Of a stretch of 64,000 nucleotides of DNA, positions 8,973 to 17,917 are shown in pieces (the first letter of the stretch is position 1; each line of letters begins with the position of its first letter). Below the pieces are notes generated by a model that was not told the origin of the DNA, ran no database searches, and saw only the letters and a program-made list of their open reading frames with translations. The stretch is from Treponema_B putidum. GTDB lineage: Bacteria > Spirochaetota > Spirochaetia > Treponematales > Treponemataceae. The position numbers and the translations under genes are program-made. The DNA lies in assembly GCF_007830595.1 (NCBI RefSeq), contig NZ_VLLD01000013.1. One strand, given 5' to 3'.

Positions 8973-9827
8973 TTACCTGCCTCCGCTTGATATGTTTTTC
9001 GGGTTTAGGATGTGATTTAATCCGTCACCTAAAAGATAAAATGTAGTTACCGTTACTACGATCCCTATCCCTGCAAATGTCGATATCCACCATGCGGTTG
9101 TGATATACGGCTTTCCCTGATATATCATTTGTCCCCACGAGATAATATTCGGATCTCCCAATCCTAAAAAAGAAAGCCCCGCTTCCGTTAAAATAGCATT
9201 GGACATTCCTACCGTAGTATTTGCAATCACTGGAAAAATGCCGTTAGGAATAATATATTTAAATAGAATTTGTCTGTTGTTTTCTCCGAGAGCTTTTGCC
9301 GACTTAACATATGTGCGTTCCCGTATTGAAAGGGCTTGAGCCCGCATTAGTTTTGCATTACTCGGCCATGTTGTTATTCCGATAACTACCATGACGTTAT
9401 AAATGCTGCTCCCAAAAAGAGCTATAATCAATAGAATCAAAAAGAAAGTGGGGAGCATCATAAAAATATTTATACATTCGGATATTATTTGATCTACCTT
9501 GCCTCCAAAAAATCCTGCTATCCCTCCGATTATTACACCTAATATCCCCGATATTAAGGCTGAAATGATAGCAACTTTTAATGATGTCGCTGTGCCGTAA
9601 ATAATCATACTAAAAACGTCTTGCCCCATATGGTTGGTTCCTAAAATGTGTCCGTTTTTTCCTAAGCCGGATAGAATATCATTCCCGTATTCATAGGGAT
9701 TAAAATTTGCAATTTGAGGAGCAAACGATATTATTATCAGCAATATTAAAAGGCAGATAAGTCCCAGCCTCATTTGCTTGTCGGAATAAGCAGCTTTACA
9801 AAGTTCCCGTATTTTTTCGATTTTCAT
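8973..9827 (-). CDS. oppC: Peptide ABC transporter permease, OppC/DppC type
   Basis: This 284-residue inner-membrane permease has an N-terminal cytoplasmic stretch, a first helix (about 20-40) and the BPD_transp_1 core of five helices. The coupling EAA loop is visible as RAQALSIRERTYVKSAKALG. The family mark LGTNHMGQDVFS is present. It pairs with oppB to form the channel. Eleven bases separate it from oppB. Confidence 0.87.
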   Translation of the reverse strand: MKIEKIRELCKAAYSDKQMRLGLICLLILLIIISFAPQIANFNPYEYGNDILSGLGKNGHILGTNHMGQDVFSMIIYGTATSLKVAIISALISGILGVIIGGIAGFFGGKVDQIISECINIFMMLPTFFLILLIIALFGSSIYNVMVVIGITTWPSNAKLMRAQALSIRERTYVKSAKALGENNRQILFKYIIPNGIFPVIANTTVGMSNAILTEAGLSFLGLGDPNIISWGQMIYQGKPYITTAWWISTFAGIGIVVTVTTFYLLGDGLNHILNPKNISSGGR

Positions 9828-9838
9828 AATTCATCCCC

Positions 9839-10801
9839 TTAGTACCTGATTCTGGGATCTACTATTGCATACACAATATCTACAACCATCATCATAACGG
9901 CAATTGCAATGCTCATAATGAGATAAATACCCATTAAAACGGGATAATCTCTTTGATTAATGGCATTTAATACAAGCCTTCCCGTTCCCGGCCATGCAAA
10001 AACAATTTCAATAAGAGCTACACCTGTAATTAAATATGCCAACGATATGCCGAAAACGGTAATTGTAGGTAAAATTGCATTTTTAAAAATATATTTTCTA
10101 AAAATCTTTTTTTCATTCATACCCGCAGCTCTTAATGTCATAATAAAATCTTCATTTGTTACCTGTAGAACCGAAGACTTCGCAATTCGGAAATACAACG
10201 GAAGCTCTATCAAGACTAAAGTTGTTATAGGTAAAATTAAGTGGATAATCACATCTTTTACATATTTAATTCCGGAATAATCTGCTCTGGGATCGGTCAT
10301 TCCGAATGTCGGCAGCCATTTTAATTTTGTAGAAAATAAAATAATCAGCATTAATGCCAGCCAAAAAGACGGTAAAGCGTTTAGAACATAGTTTATACCC
10401 GATAAGCTTACATCAATAAATCCGCCTTCTTTCCGGGCAGCTACTATTCCCATAGCAGTACCAAGAAAAAGCGATATAACAGCTGCGGTAAATACAAGAA
10501 GAATTGTTGGCCCTATTTTATCTAAAATCATTTTTGAAACGGGTTTATTGTATATAATTGAAATTCCTAAATCTCCTGTTGACATATTTTTTAAGTATCT
10601 GAAATATTGCTCATATAGGGGCTTGTTTAAGCCGTATTTTTCTTCAAGAGCTTTAGTTTGTTCAATATTATCGGTTTCTTTTCCCATCATAGTCTTAATG
10701 GGATTGCCGGGAGCAATATTGATAATGATAAAATTAATTGTAAAAACAACAATAATCGTAATAAAAGCGGAAAAACTTCTTTTTAAAATATAATTTTTCA
10801 T
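9839..10801 (-). CDS. oppB: Peptide ABC transporter permease, OppB/DppB type
   Basis: This 320-residue permease is the first gene of the six-gene uptake operon. Six membrane helices are apparent. It has the OppB-type first helix followed by a periplasmic loop with GNPI and YGLNKPLYEQY, and an EAA loop at MTLRAAGMNEKKIFRKYI. The upstream region carries a TetR-type palindrome (10855-10870) that should control the whole operon. Confidence 0.87.
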   Translation of the reverse strand: MKNYILKRSFSAFITIIVVFTINFIIINIAPGNPIKTMMGKETDNIEQTKALEEKYGLNKPLYEQYFRYLKNMSTGDLGISIIYNKPVSKMILDKIGPTILLVFTAAVISLFLGTAMGIVAARKEGGFIDVSLSGINYVLNALPSFWLALMLIILFSTKLKWLPTFGMTDPRADYSGIKYVKDVIIHLILPITTLVLIELPLYFRIAKSSVLQVTNEDFIMTLRAAGMNEKKIFRKYIFKNAILPTITVFGISLAYLITGVALIEIVFAWPGTGRLVLNAINQRDYPVLMGIYLIMSIAIAVMMMVVDIVYAIVDPRIRY

Positions 10802-10854
10802 TAAGCCCCCTGCTCATAAAAAAATCTTAAAACAATCAAATTCCTATAATGTAT

Positions 10855-10870
10855 AGTGAACACGTTCACT
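10855..10870. promoter_or_regulatory. Palindromic TetR-type operator upstream of the opp operon
   Basis: AGTGAAC at 10855-10861 and GTTCACT at 10864-10870 form a perfect palindrome with a two-base centre. It lies 54 bases upstream of oppB, where the minus-strand promoter should be, next to CATTAT-like -10 sequences. The divergent TetR gene begins 130 bases away and is the obvious candidate repressor. Confidence 0.65.
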
Positions 10871-10925
10871 TTAAGTAAAGTATATCACGGTTTTAAATAC
10901 CTGTCAACAAAAAATTTTAAAAATA

Positions 10926-10954
10926 TTGCTTTTTTTTCTAAATTATTATACAAT
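10926..10954 (+). promoter_or_regulatory. Promoter of the TetR gene
   Basis: TTGCTT at 10926-10931, a 17-base spacer, then TACAAT at 10949-10954. It does not overlap the palindrome at 10855-10870. Confidence 0.5.
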
Positions 10955-11001
10955 GTTAGCTAGGTGAAACGAATATAAAATTATTGGAGAAATTCAAAAA
11001 A

Positions 11002-11649
11002 ATGCCTAAATACACCTTTTTAAAATTACCCGATGAACGAAAAAATAAATTTCGCAAAATTATATATAATATGTTTATAAAAAAAGATTATGAATCTATT
11101 TCGATAAGGAATTTGGTAAAAGAAATGGATATATCAATAGGAAGTTTTTATAAATATTTTGATGATAAAGCGGAAATGTACCTATTCTTCTTCTCTGAAA
11201 TAGAAAAAAAAATTTTTGAAGAGGAAAAAAGGCGGAATGCTTCTTTTTTTTATCCGACAGAACCGCTTGATTTGAATGAAATTTTGACACAGGAAGAAAT
11301 AGACTTCAGTTCTTCCTGGCTTAAGGTACCCGAAGACGTATTGTATAAATTTTATTTTAGAGGGCATGCAAAGCAGCTTTACCGTTCGGTACTTGATGAA
11401 CTTTCAGAAATGCAGCAAAAGGCTCAGCTTAATCCGCATATTACTGCAAATATAGCATACCATATAATAATTACCTCAATGTTCAGTTTTATGCTATACA
11501 TACGAGAAAATAAAATCACAGATAAAAAAGACTTCTTTAGTAGAAAAACAACCTATTATCAAACGGTAATTTTACCGGGTATATTATCTGAAAAATACTA
11601 CAAACAAAAATATTCTAAAGATGCAATAAAAAACGAGATTATTTTATAA
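11002..11649 (+). CDS. TetR/AcrR-family transcriptional regulator
   Basis: This 215-residue regulator has an N-terminal helix-turn-helix (about 25-60, with SIRNLVKEMDISIGSFYKYF), which is the typical TetR recognition-helix signature. A ligand-binding C-terminal domain has no recognisable subfamily. The start chosen is ATG 11002, because TTGGAGA is spaced correctly before it; the upstream TTG is part of that ribosome site. It is divergent from the opp operon and probably represses it through the palindrome at 10855-10870. The inducer is unknown. Confidence 0.85.
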   Translation: MPKYTFLKLPDERKNKFRKIIYNMFIKKDYESISIRNLVKEMDISIGSFYKYFDDKAEMYLFFFSEIEKKIFEEEKRRNASFFYPTEPLDLNEILTQEEIDFSSSWLKVPEDVLYKFYFRGHAKQLYRSVLDELSEMQQKAQLNPHITANIAYHIIITSMFSFMLYIRENKITDKKDFFSRKTTYYQTVILPGILSEKYYKQKYSKDAIKNEIIL

Positions 11650-11712
11650 GAAGCAATGTTTTAAAATTTTATATTTTGGTTACTTTATTATCGATAAAAA
11701 AATATAAATATA

Positions 11713-11770
11713 TTGACAAAAATAAAATTTTATTATATCTTTATTTATAGATAATAAATTATCTATAAAT
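11713..11770 (+). promoter_or_regulatory. adh promoter with perfect operator palindrome
   Basis: TTGACA at 11713-11718 and TATCTT at 11736-11741 are 17 bases apart. Directly downstream, arms 11743-11755 and 11758-11770 (ATTTATAGATAAT and its complement) form a perfect 13-bp inverted repeat around AA. Its place over the transcription start suggests a repressor site. The ribosome site AGGAGG follows. Confidence 0.65.
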
Positions 11771-11789
11771 ATTTTAATAGGAGGCCTCT

Positions 11790-12845
11790 ATGAAAGGTTT
11801 TGCAATGATTAAGATGGGGGAAACCGGATGGATTGAAAAAGAAACTCCTGTCTGCGGCCCTCTTGATGCAATTTGTAAGCCCCTTGCACTTGCTCCGTGT
11901 ACTTCTGACGTACACACCGTTTGGGAGGGAGCTATAGGTGAGCGGCATAACATGATTTTAGGGCATGAGGGCTGCGGGGAGATTGTTGAAGTTGGATCCC
12001 TCGTAAAAGACTTTAAACCCGGCGACAAGGTCCTTGTTCCTGCCATTACTCCCGATTGGAATTCGTTGGAAGCACAAAACGGATATTCAATGCACTCCGG
12101 AGGGATGCTTGCGGGTTGGAAGTTTTCAAATTTCAAAGACGGCGTATTCGGCGAGTATTTTCATGTAAATGATGCCGACGGCAATCTTGCCATCATCCCT
12201 GACGGAGTTAAAATTGAGCATGCCCCGATGCTCTCAGATATGGTACCTACAGGCTTTCACGGAGCCGAATTGGCTGATATACAATACGGAGATTCCGTAC
12301 TTATTATCGGCATAGGCCCAGTAGGACTTATGTCTGTTGCCGGTGCCGCTTTGAGAGGAGCATCCCGCATCTATGCAGTAGGCACACGCCCTGCTTGCAT
12401 CGAAGCTGCAAAATTTTATGGTGCAACTGATATTATCAGCTACAAAAACGGACCCATTGATACACAAATCAATGATCTCACACACGGCAAAGGAGTGGAT
12501 AAAGTAATAATTGCCGGAGGTACCGTTGATACGTTTGCAGAAGCCGTAAAAGCCCTTAAACCCGGCGGCAAGATAGGAAATGTAAATTATCTTGGTTCCG
12601 GTGTATCCATTAAAATTCCCCGTGTTGAATGGGGTGTCGGTATGGGACACAAGCAAATTAACGGAGGTTTGATGCCCGGAGGAAGGCTGCGCATGGAAAA
12701 ACTGAGCAGCCTTGTATCGGTTGGTAAACTCGACCTTTCAAAGCTCATCACACATAAATTCCAAGGCTTTGAAAATGTTGAAAAAGCTCTTTACCTTATG
12801 AAAGATAAACCGGCAGATCTTATAAAACCTGTAGTTATTATCTAA
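11790..12845 (+). CDS. adh: NADP-dependent zinc alcohol dehydrogenase (secondary-alcohol type)
   Basis: This 351-residue enzyme interconverts secondary alcohols and ketones, or related aldehydes, with NADP(H) in the cytoplasm. The catalytic zinc ligands of the Thermoanaerobacter brockii enzyme are conserved at the same numbers: Cys37, His59, Glu60 and Asp150. The nucleotide fold has GIGPVG at 174-179. Gly198, Thr199 and Arg200 (GTR) at the end of the second strand match the NADP-selecting GSR of that enzyme. The structural zinc of plant and horse enzymes is absent, as usual in this subgroup. It is monocistronic, with a strong promoter-operator before it and a terminator behind it. Confidence 0.9.
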   Translation: MKGFAMIKMGETGWIEKETPVCGPLDAICKPLALAPCTSDVHTVWEGAIGERHNMILGHEGCGEIVEVGSLVKDFKPGDKVLVPAITPDWNSLEAQNGYSMHSGGMLAGWKFSNFKDGVFGEYFHVNDADGNLAIIPDGVKIEHAPMLSDMVPTGFHGAELADIQYGDSVLIIGIGPVGLMSVAGAALRGASRIYAVGTRPACIEAAKFYGATDIISYKNGPIDTQINDLTHGKGVDKVIIAGGTVDTFAEAVKALKPGGKIGNVNYLGSGVSIKIPRVEWGVGMGHKQINGGLMPGGRLRMEKLSSLVSVGKLDLSKLITHKFQGFENVEKALYLMKDKPADLIKPVVII

Positions 12846-12866
12846 AACAATTCTTGAATTTTTATT

Positions 12867-12902
12867 AAAAGGCTGCCAAGCAAAAGGCGGGCAGCCTTTT
12901 TT
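12867..12902 (+). terminator. Rho-independent terminator of adh
   Basis: The stem AAAAGGCTGCC (12867-12877) pairs with 12890-12900 and ends in a T-run. Confidence 0.85.
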
Positions 12903-12946
12903 AACACAAAATAAATGAGATGCTTAAAAAATGGGAATAAAATTAT

Positions 12947-13849
12947 ATGAAAATTTTAGTTATATCAGGTTTTCTAGGAGCAGGTAAAACAACTTTTATT
13001 CAAAAACTCGCGGAAAAATCAAAAAAAAATTTTGCCGTAATGGAAAATGAGTACGGCATAACGGGAATCGACGGAAATATTTTAAAACAAGATAGATTAA
13101 AAGTTTGGGAATTAACTGAGGGCTGTATTTGTTGCTCTCTGCAATCGGATTTTGCTTCTTCAATTTTAACTATTGCAAATACTACAGACCTCGACTATTT
13201 GGTAGTTGAACCCACAGGAGTCGGACTTTTAAGTGCAGTAATACATAATATTTCTAAAATAGAATATGAACGTATACGGCTTTTGGAACCTATAACCATT
13301 GTGGATGTTCATTGTGTTGACAATTATTTAAGAGAATTCGGAGACTTATATACAGACCAAATTAAAAACGCTCCGCATATCATTCTTTCGAAGACGGAAA
13401 ACACTTCAGGAAACGAGCTCAATCGTATTATTACAATTTTAAAAGAATTAAACCCTAAAGCTCAAATTACTTCTGAACCTTATAATGCTCAAAAACCGGA
13501 GTGGTGGAAAAAATTCTTTGAAAACTTATACAATAAAAATAAAGCAGCTCAGCCGCTTATACCCGTTAATAAGCACGGCTTGGAAAACGTAGGATTCACC
13601 GGTATTAAAATAAATAGTGTAAACGAATTATTGGAATTACTTGTTGCCCTTATGCAAGGTTTTTTGGGAACGGTTTACAGGGTAAAAGGTTATGTATCTA
13701 TAGGCGGACAATGGACTAAATTTGATGTGGTCAACAAACAATATAATGTTAGCCTTTGTAATAAGATGCCCGAATCCAAGGTTATAGTCATAGGCCGTAA
13801 TTTAGAAAAAAATCGACTCAAAGCAGCTTTTAATGTAAAAGTAAAATAG
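12947..13849 (+). CDS. CobW/G3E-family GTPase
   Basis: This 300-residue protein has the G3E P-loop GTPase core: Walker A GFLGAGKTT, ENEYG in switch I, the metal-binding CICC motif in EGCICCSL, and EPTGVG. The C-terminal CobW-like domain is short. Family members deliver metals or help activate metalloenzymes, and relatives are found next to corrinoid methyltransferase and Fe-S dehydratase genes. Here it precedes the first double-cubane module, so a maturation role is plausible but unproven. The usual NKxD is not clear; LSKTE is at the expected place. Confidence 0.8.
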   Translation: MKILVISGFLGAGKTTFIQKLAEKSKKNFAVMENEYGITGIDGNILKQDRLKVWELTEGCICCSLQSDFASSILTIANTTDLDYLVVEPTGVGLLSAVIHNISKIEYERIRLLEPITIVDVHCVDNYLREFGDLYTDQIKNAPHIILSKTENTSGNELNRIITILKELNPKAQITSEPYNAQKPEWWKKFFENLYNKNKAAQPLIPVNKHGLENVGFTGIKINSVNELLELLVALMQGFLGTVYRVKGYVSIGGQWTKFDVVNKQYNVSLCNKMPESKVIVIGRNLEKNRLKAAFNVKVK

Positions 13850-13935
13850 ATCTATTGACTATTTTGCAATATCATATTTAATAGATTAGAATGCAAAAAA
13901 GCAAAGTTATACGATAAAGACAAAAAATGTTAAAT

Positions 13936-13980
13936 GCAGCCTCTAAAAAATGAAGTTTTTTAGAGGTGTTCTGCTATTTT
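13936..13980 (+). terminator. Rho-independent terminator
   Basis: The perfect stem CCTCTAAAAAA (13940-13950)/13956-13966 has outer GCAG/CTGC pairs and is followed by a T-rich run. Confidence 0.8.
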
Positions 13981-14086
13981 TCCCAACTACATATTTTCTC
14001 ACCTACTTGTAATTTTTTTTAATAAATACTAACATATTATAATAAATATAGAGTAATTAAATCTAAACTATTTTTGGAGAATGATT

Positions 14087-15259
14087 ATGAACAATCTGCC
14101 TAAAGGATTTGACAGCTTGGCTGAAGCTCAACAGAAAAAATTTTTAGCTTTAAAAAATTTAAAAGATGCAGGCGGCAAGGTTATCGGTCTTTACTGCTCT
14201 TATGTGCCTACCGAACTTGTATATGCAGCAGGAGCCGTTCCCGTTTCTTTATGTGCAACAAGTGAAAAACCCATAAGTGCAGCCGAGAGAGATTTACCTA
14301 AAAACCTCTGTCCTCTTATAAAGGCTTCTTACGGACATGCCATAACCGACACTTGTCCGTTTTTTTATTTTTCGGACTTTATTGTGGGAGAAACCACCTG
14401 TGACGGCAAAAAAAAGATGTTCGAACTTTTAAACGATATAAAGCCCACCCATGTAATGCATCTGCCTCAAAATAACCTTGATCCCAAGGCTTATCCTTTT
14501 TGGGCCGATGAGGTAAAAAAGCTAAAGGAAAGAATCGAAGAATTTTATAACATAACAATAACCGAAGACGATTTAAGGCAGGCTATAAAGGACTGCAATC
14601 AGGAAAGAAGAAATCTTGTAAATTTCTTTGAACTTTCAGCCCTAGACCCTTCTCCGGTATCAGGCTTAGAACAGTTTAATGTAAAAGAAGCCTTCGGTTT
14701 TCAATACGATATACAGAAAAAAAATGAAGAAATAGTTAAACGTACAAAAGAATTAAAAGAGTATTGGGAGAAGAATTTAAAAGGTACAAGGGATGAGCGT
14801 CCGCGAATCTTAGTGACAGGCTGTCCCCTAGGCGGGGTAAAAGAGAAAATATTAGCAAAGATTGAAGAACTCGGGGCTGTTATAGTAGGCTATGACAGCT
14901 GCTCAGGTCTGCGCACTCACATGGAATTTGTAGATGAAGATCCTGCAAGAGACCCAATTGAAGCTATTGCCGAAAAATATCTTAAAACAAACTGCTCCGT
15001 TATGAGCCCTAACCCCGGAAGACTTAAAGATTTGGACTATCTTATAGATCACTATAAGGCCGATGCGGTAATCGAATGCACCTTGGTTGCCTGCCACACC
15101 TTCAACCTTGAAGCTCATACAATCGGAAAACACATTATGCAAAAGGGCCTTCCCTATATTCACATAGAGTCGGATTATTCCCAAGAAGATGCAGGACAAT
15201 TTGCAACAAGGCTTGAAGCCTTTTTGGAAGTTGTTTCAGAAAGGAAAAAATTAAAATGA
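14087..15259 (+). CDS. 2-hydroxyacyl-CoA dehydratase-like double-cubane-cluster protein
   Basis: This 390-residue Fe-S protein belongs to the HgdB/FldBC family and most resembles the YjiM-type double-cubane reductases. Motif CPLIKAS is followed by TCPFF and VGETTCDGKKK, which carry the cluster cysteines; a second half contains GCPLGGVKEK and CSGLR. These enzymes take low-potential electrons from an ATP-driven activator and reduce a substrate that is often unknown. The start chosen is ATG 14087, seven bases after GGAG; ATG 14081 is too close. It overlaps the DUF3343 gene by ATGA. The matching activator is probably the one at 17914-18663. Confidence 0.82.
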   Translation: MNNLPKGFDSLAEAQQKKFLALKNLKDAGGKVIGLYCSYVPTELVYAAGAVPVSLCATSEKPISAAERDLPKNLCPLIKASYGHAITDTCPFFYFSDFIVGETTCDGKKKMFELLNDIKPTHVMHLPQNNLDPKAYPFWADEVKKLKERIEEFYNITITEDDLRQAIKDCNQERRNLVNFFELSALDPSPVSGLEQFNVKEAFGFQYDIQKKNEEIVKRTKELKEYWEKNLKGTRDERPRILVTGCPLGGVKEKILAKIEELGAVIVGYDSCSGLRTHMEFVDEDPARDPIEAIAEKYLKTNCSVMSPNPGRLKDLDYLIDHYKADAVIECTLVACHTFNLEAHTIGKHIMQKGLPYIHIESDYSQEDAGQFATRLEAFLEVVSERKKLK

Positions 15260-15504
15260 ATTATATAATTACCTTTGCAACTACAACAGCTGCTATTCAA
15301 TGCGACTCAATTATAAAGACAAACCCTATAAATGCAAGGCTTATTCCCATACCGGGGTTTTTAAAAGCCGGCTGCGGTTTTGCATGTCTTTTTCAAAATG
15401 TACAAAAAGAAAAAGTTGAAAGCTGGATAGGCAAAAATAATATCAGCTATGAGGAACTGCTTGAAGTGAGATACGAAAATGGACTTATAAGTACCATCTC
15501 ATAA
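15256..15504 (+). CDS. DUF3343 small protein
   Basis: This 82-residue protein has the DUF3343 layout: a ferredoxin-like beta-alpha start (ITFATTTAAIQCD), then GFLKAGCGFACLF. Members are sometimes called putative Se/S carrier proteins and co-occur with selenium and Fe-S enzyme genes; the function is unproven. It overlaps the preceding dehydratase gene by four bases and so should be co-translated with it. Confidence 0.75.
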   Translation: MNYIITFATTTAAIQCDSIIKTNPINARLIPIPGFLKAGCGFACLFQNVQKEKVESWIGKNNISYEELLEVRYENGLISTIS

Positions 15505-15517
15505 AAAAGAAAGAGCC

Positions 15518-15565
15518 GGGCATCTTGTAAAATCCAACAAAATTTTTTACAAGATACCCTTATCT
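15518..15565. terminator. Bidirectional terminator between convergent modules
   Basis: The stem 15518-15531/15546-15559 has 13 of 14 positions paired and A/T runs on the loop side. It separates the two convergent DUF3343 genes. Confidence 0.6.
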
Positions 15566-15586
15566 TTTATGGCGTTTTCTAAAGAA

Positions 15587-15847
15587 TCAGCAAAATTTAT
15601 TTCTTTCGGGATTAAAACTTTTTTCACTTTCCCAAAATTTACTTATTTTAATGCCTTCTTCTTCAATTATCTCCTTAATTTTATCCGTATCGGAAAAATC
15701 ATAATAGAGAATACTTACTCCGCAGCAAGCATCGGCTTCTCTGGGAGTAGGTGCCATTGTACACTTTACTCCTTCTTGTTTTATAAGACCGTAAAGCTTA
15801 AGAGCTGTTTTTGAATCGGGCAAAAAAACATAATAATTTTTCATCAT
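15587..15847 (-). CDS. DUF3343 small protein (second copy)
   Basis: This 86-residue protein is a diverged paralogue of the one at 15256, with FLPDSKTALKLYGLIKQ and DACCGVSILYY. Its cysteine pair sits where the first copy has GCGFAC. The start ATG overlaps the stop of the dehydratase gene 15844-17118, mirroring the gene order of the plus-strand module. Confidence 0.7.
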   Translation of the reverse strand: MMKNYYVFLPDSKTALKLYGLIKQEGVKCTMAPTPREADACCGVSILYYDFSDTDKIKEIIEEEGIKISKFWESEKSFNPERNKFC

Positions 15848-17118
15848 CTTAACATTTCTATAAAAGCACCGATACGGGTTTTTAGCTGCTCTGCATCTTC
15901 ATCGGTATAATCCGTTTCAATGCCTAAGCAGGGAATATTATGTTCGCGTAAAACCTTTTCGACAAAATATCCTTCCGTATCATAGATATTACAGAATTTT
16001 AGATTTAAATCGATAACGCCGTCTGCCTTATATTCTTTTGCAAGCCGGATAATATCATCGATTCTTTCTTTATTTGGGGTAAAACAAGCACAGTTTATAT
16101 GTCCCAAATACCTTTTTGTTAAGTTATTAACCATTTCATCAATTGTTGTTCCCGTTTCATCAACCAAAGCCTCACAGTATCTTATTCCGGTACACATCTC
16201 TTCACAAACAACAGCTCCTCCCGTAGTTTCGATTATGTGATGAATTTTCCAGTTTGGAATTGAAAGCGGAGTTCCCGTCAAAAGAATTCTCTTTGTTCCT
16301 TTTTTAAAGACAGAAACATTTTCTTTTTTTCGATTGTCAAGTTCATCACAAAGCTTGTTTACCATTGTTACAAAACGGGTAGGGTCATCGTAAAAGGCAA
16401 TCTGATGAATCAATAAAACATCTTTACCGGAAATAGGAATGTTTTCCAGCTTTCTAAAATTATTCAATCTTTGCAAGGCCTTTCTTTTGTTGTTTACAAT
16501 TTCGATTGCCTTTTTTAAAGATTCGGGTGTAACGGTGTTTCCTGTAAGTTCCTCAAGTTTTTTGATGTAGCCCTTAATTTCGCAAGCCCATTTTTCAAAA
16601 TCCTGAGGCCTTTTCATCTGAGGAATATCCATGATGTGCATAGGAGCATCTTCCGCTAAGATTTCCCAAGCTTTCTTTTTTCCGTCACAGGTTGTTTCAC
16701 CGACAAAGAGATCGCATATTCTAAAGAAAGGACAGGTCTTTCCAAAGCGGGCTCCAAGCGAAGCTTTAATTAGGGGACAAGTTGCCGTAGGTAAAAATTT
16801 TTCACCATCAGGAACCCAAAATTGTGAACCGCTGCAAAGGCCCGTTGCAATGGCTCCTGCCGCAATTACTACCTCATCAGGAACATGAATACAAAAGGAA
16901 CCTACAACCTTTCCTCCTTCCTTTTGAAAATCCACAAGTTCTTGCGGACGAATACCGTGAATGTCTGCTACAACCATGTTGAAAAAATCCATTCCCTCAG
17001 GTCTGTTTTCTTGAGCCAAGTAGACATCTCCAAATGCGCCGGGCAAAGCCTCGCATAACAAGTCGTGGGTTTTAACATCCATACCCAGATCTTCCCACAT
17101 TTTTCTGTAATCTGCCAT
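15844..17118 (-). CDS. 2-hydroxyacyl-CoA dehydratase-like double-cubane-cluster protein (second copy)
   Basis: This 424-residue paralogue of the protein at 14087 keeps the same motifs: TCPLIKAS, TCPFF and VGETTCDGKKK in the N-terminal half, GTPLSIPNWK and CTGIRYCE in the C-terminal half. It should carry the iron-sulfur clusters of a reductase activated by the ASKHA ATPase two genes upstream. It lies one base after the gene at 17120. Its physiological substrate cannot be predicted; annotation as a true hydroxyglutaryl-CoA dehydratase would go beyond the evidence. Confidence 0.82.
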   Translation of the reverse strand: MADYRKMWEDLGMDVKTHDLLCEALPGAFGDVYLAQENRPEGMDFFNMVVADIHGIRPQELVDFQKEGGKVVGSFCIHVPDEVVIAAGAIATGLCSGSQFWVPDGEKFLPTATCPLIKASLGARFGKTCPFFRICDLFVGETTCDGKKKAWEILAEDAPMHIMDIPQMKRPQDFEKWACEIKGYIKKLEELTGNTVTPESLKKAIEIVNNKRKALQRLNNFRKLENIPISGKDVLLIHQIAFYDDPTRFVTMVNKLCDELDNRKKENVSVFKKGTKRILLTGTPLSIPNWKIHHIIETTGGAVVCEEMCTGIRYCEALVDETGTTIDEMVNNLTKRYLGHINCACFTPNKERIDDIIRLAKEYKADGVIDLNLKFCNIYDTEGYFVEKVLREHNIPCLGIETDYTDEDAEQLKTRIGAFIEMLR

Positions 17119-17119
17119 T

Positions 17120-17917
17120 TTAATCCTCCTGGTACATTACGTTCATATTATATTTATACGGACAATATTTATATCCGTAATCCGCATTATTCCAGCCTCG
17201 GCAAAGGCGTATAACTCTATTTTTTTTCGGATTAATATAAGCTTCTTTTTTTACCTCCTTTAAAATTGTTTTATATGAACCCCTCGGACAGAGGGCAAAA
17301 ATTTTTTTAACCGTATTTTTTTTCGATTTAAATTTTATTGTTTTGCAAATATCATCAAAATATTTTTTTCTTCTTTCAAGGTCTAAAATATAAGGCGTAT
17401 AATAACGCAGTAAAAAAGCTTCTTCAGCACTGAGGTCCGAATACTCATCTATTTTTTTTAAAACAGTTTCAATGTAATTTAAAATTTCTTTTGCTTTTCG
17501 GTATTTTAAATCATTAAATTTTTTTCCGTAAACTTCCTGTATGTTTTTTTCCAATTCGGATTTGCCTTTATATAAAATAACCTTTTTATCGGTGTTTTCT
17601 TTTAGCTTATTAAAAAAATGGGTACAGGTATTTTCTATTAAATACATGCTGCACGAAAAAAGAATGGGACACTTATCTGTTTTTAAGTAAATTACGGAAC
17701 TTCTTATAACATCGCATATATTTTCCATATCACCGAATTTAAAAATTGCAGAATCGGTTCCTTCGCAAGGTACGGGCAATAGGCCATAAGCATAGAGGAT
17801 ATCGAGAGGTAAATCCTCTCCGAAGATTCCTATAACATTTGCTGAGGATAAATAATTTTCGGCAGCTTCGACGTATGCCTCACGTCTAAGATTCTCCAAA
17901 AACGAAATATCTATCAT
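17120..17917 (-). CDS. Shortened 2-hydroxyacyl-CoA dehydratase-like protein
   Basis: This 265-residue protein looks like a reduced relative of the adjacent double-cubane proteins. The N-terminal opening (GIFGEDLPLDILYAYGLLPVP) matches theirs. Cysteines in KCPILFSC and NTC sit near the cluster region, but the GETTCDGKKK motif is missing. The C-terminal part has CPRGSYKT and CRGWNN and a CP pair. It overlaps the activator gene by ATGA. It may be a non-catalytic partner subunit, or a decaying paralogue. Confidence 0.6.
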   Translation of the reverse strand: MIDISFLENLRREAYVEAAENYLSSANVIGIFGEDLPLDILYAYGLLPVPCEGTDSAIFKFGDMENICDVIRSSVIYLKTDKCPILFSCSMYLIENTCTHFFNKLKENTDKKVILYKGKSELEKNIQEVYGKKFNDLKYRKAKEILNYIETVLKKIDEYSDLSAEEAFLLRYYTPYILDLERRKKYFDDICKTIKFKSKKNTVKKIFALCPRGSYKTILKEVKKEAYINPKKNRVIRLCRGWNNADYGYKYCPYKYNMNVMYQED

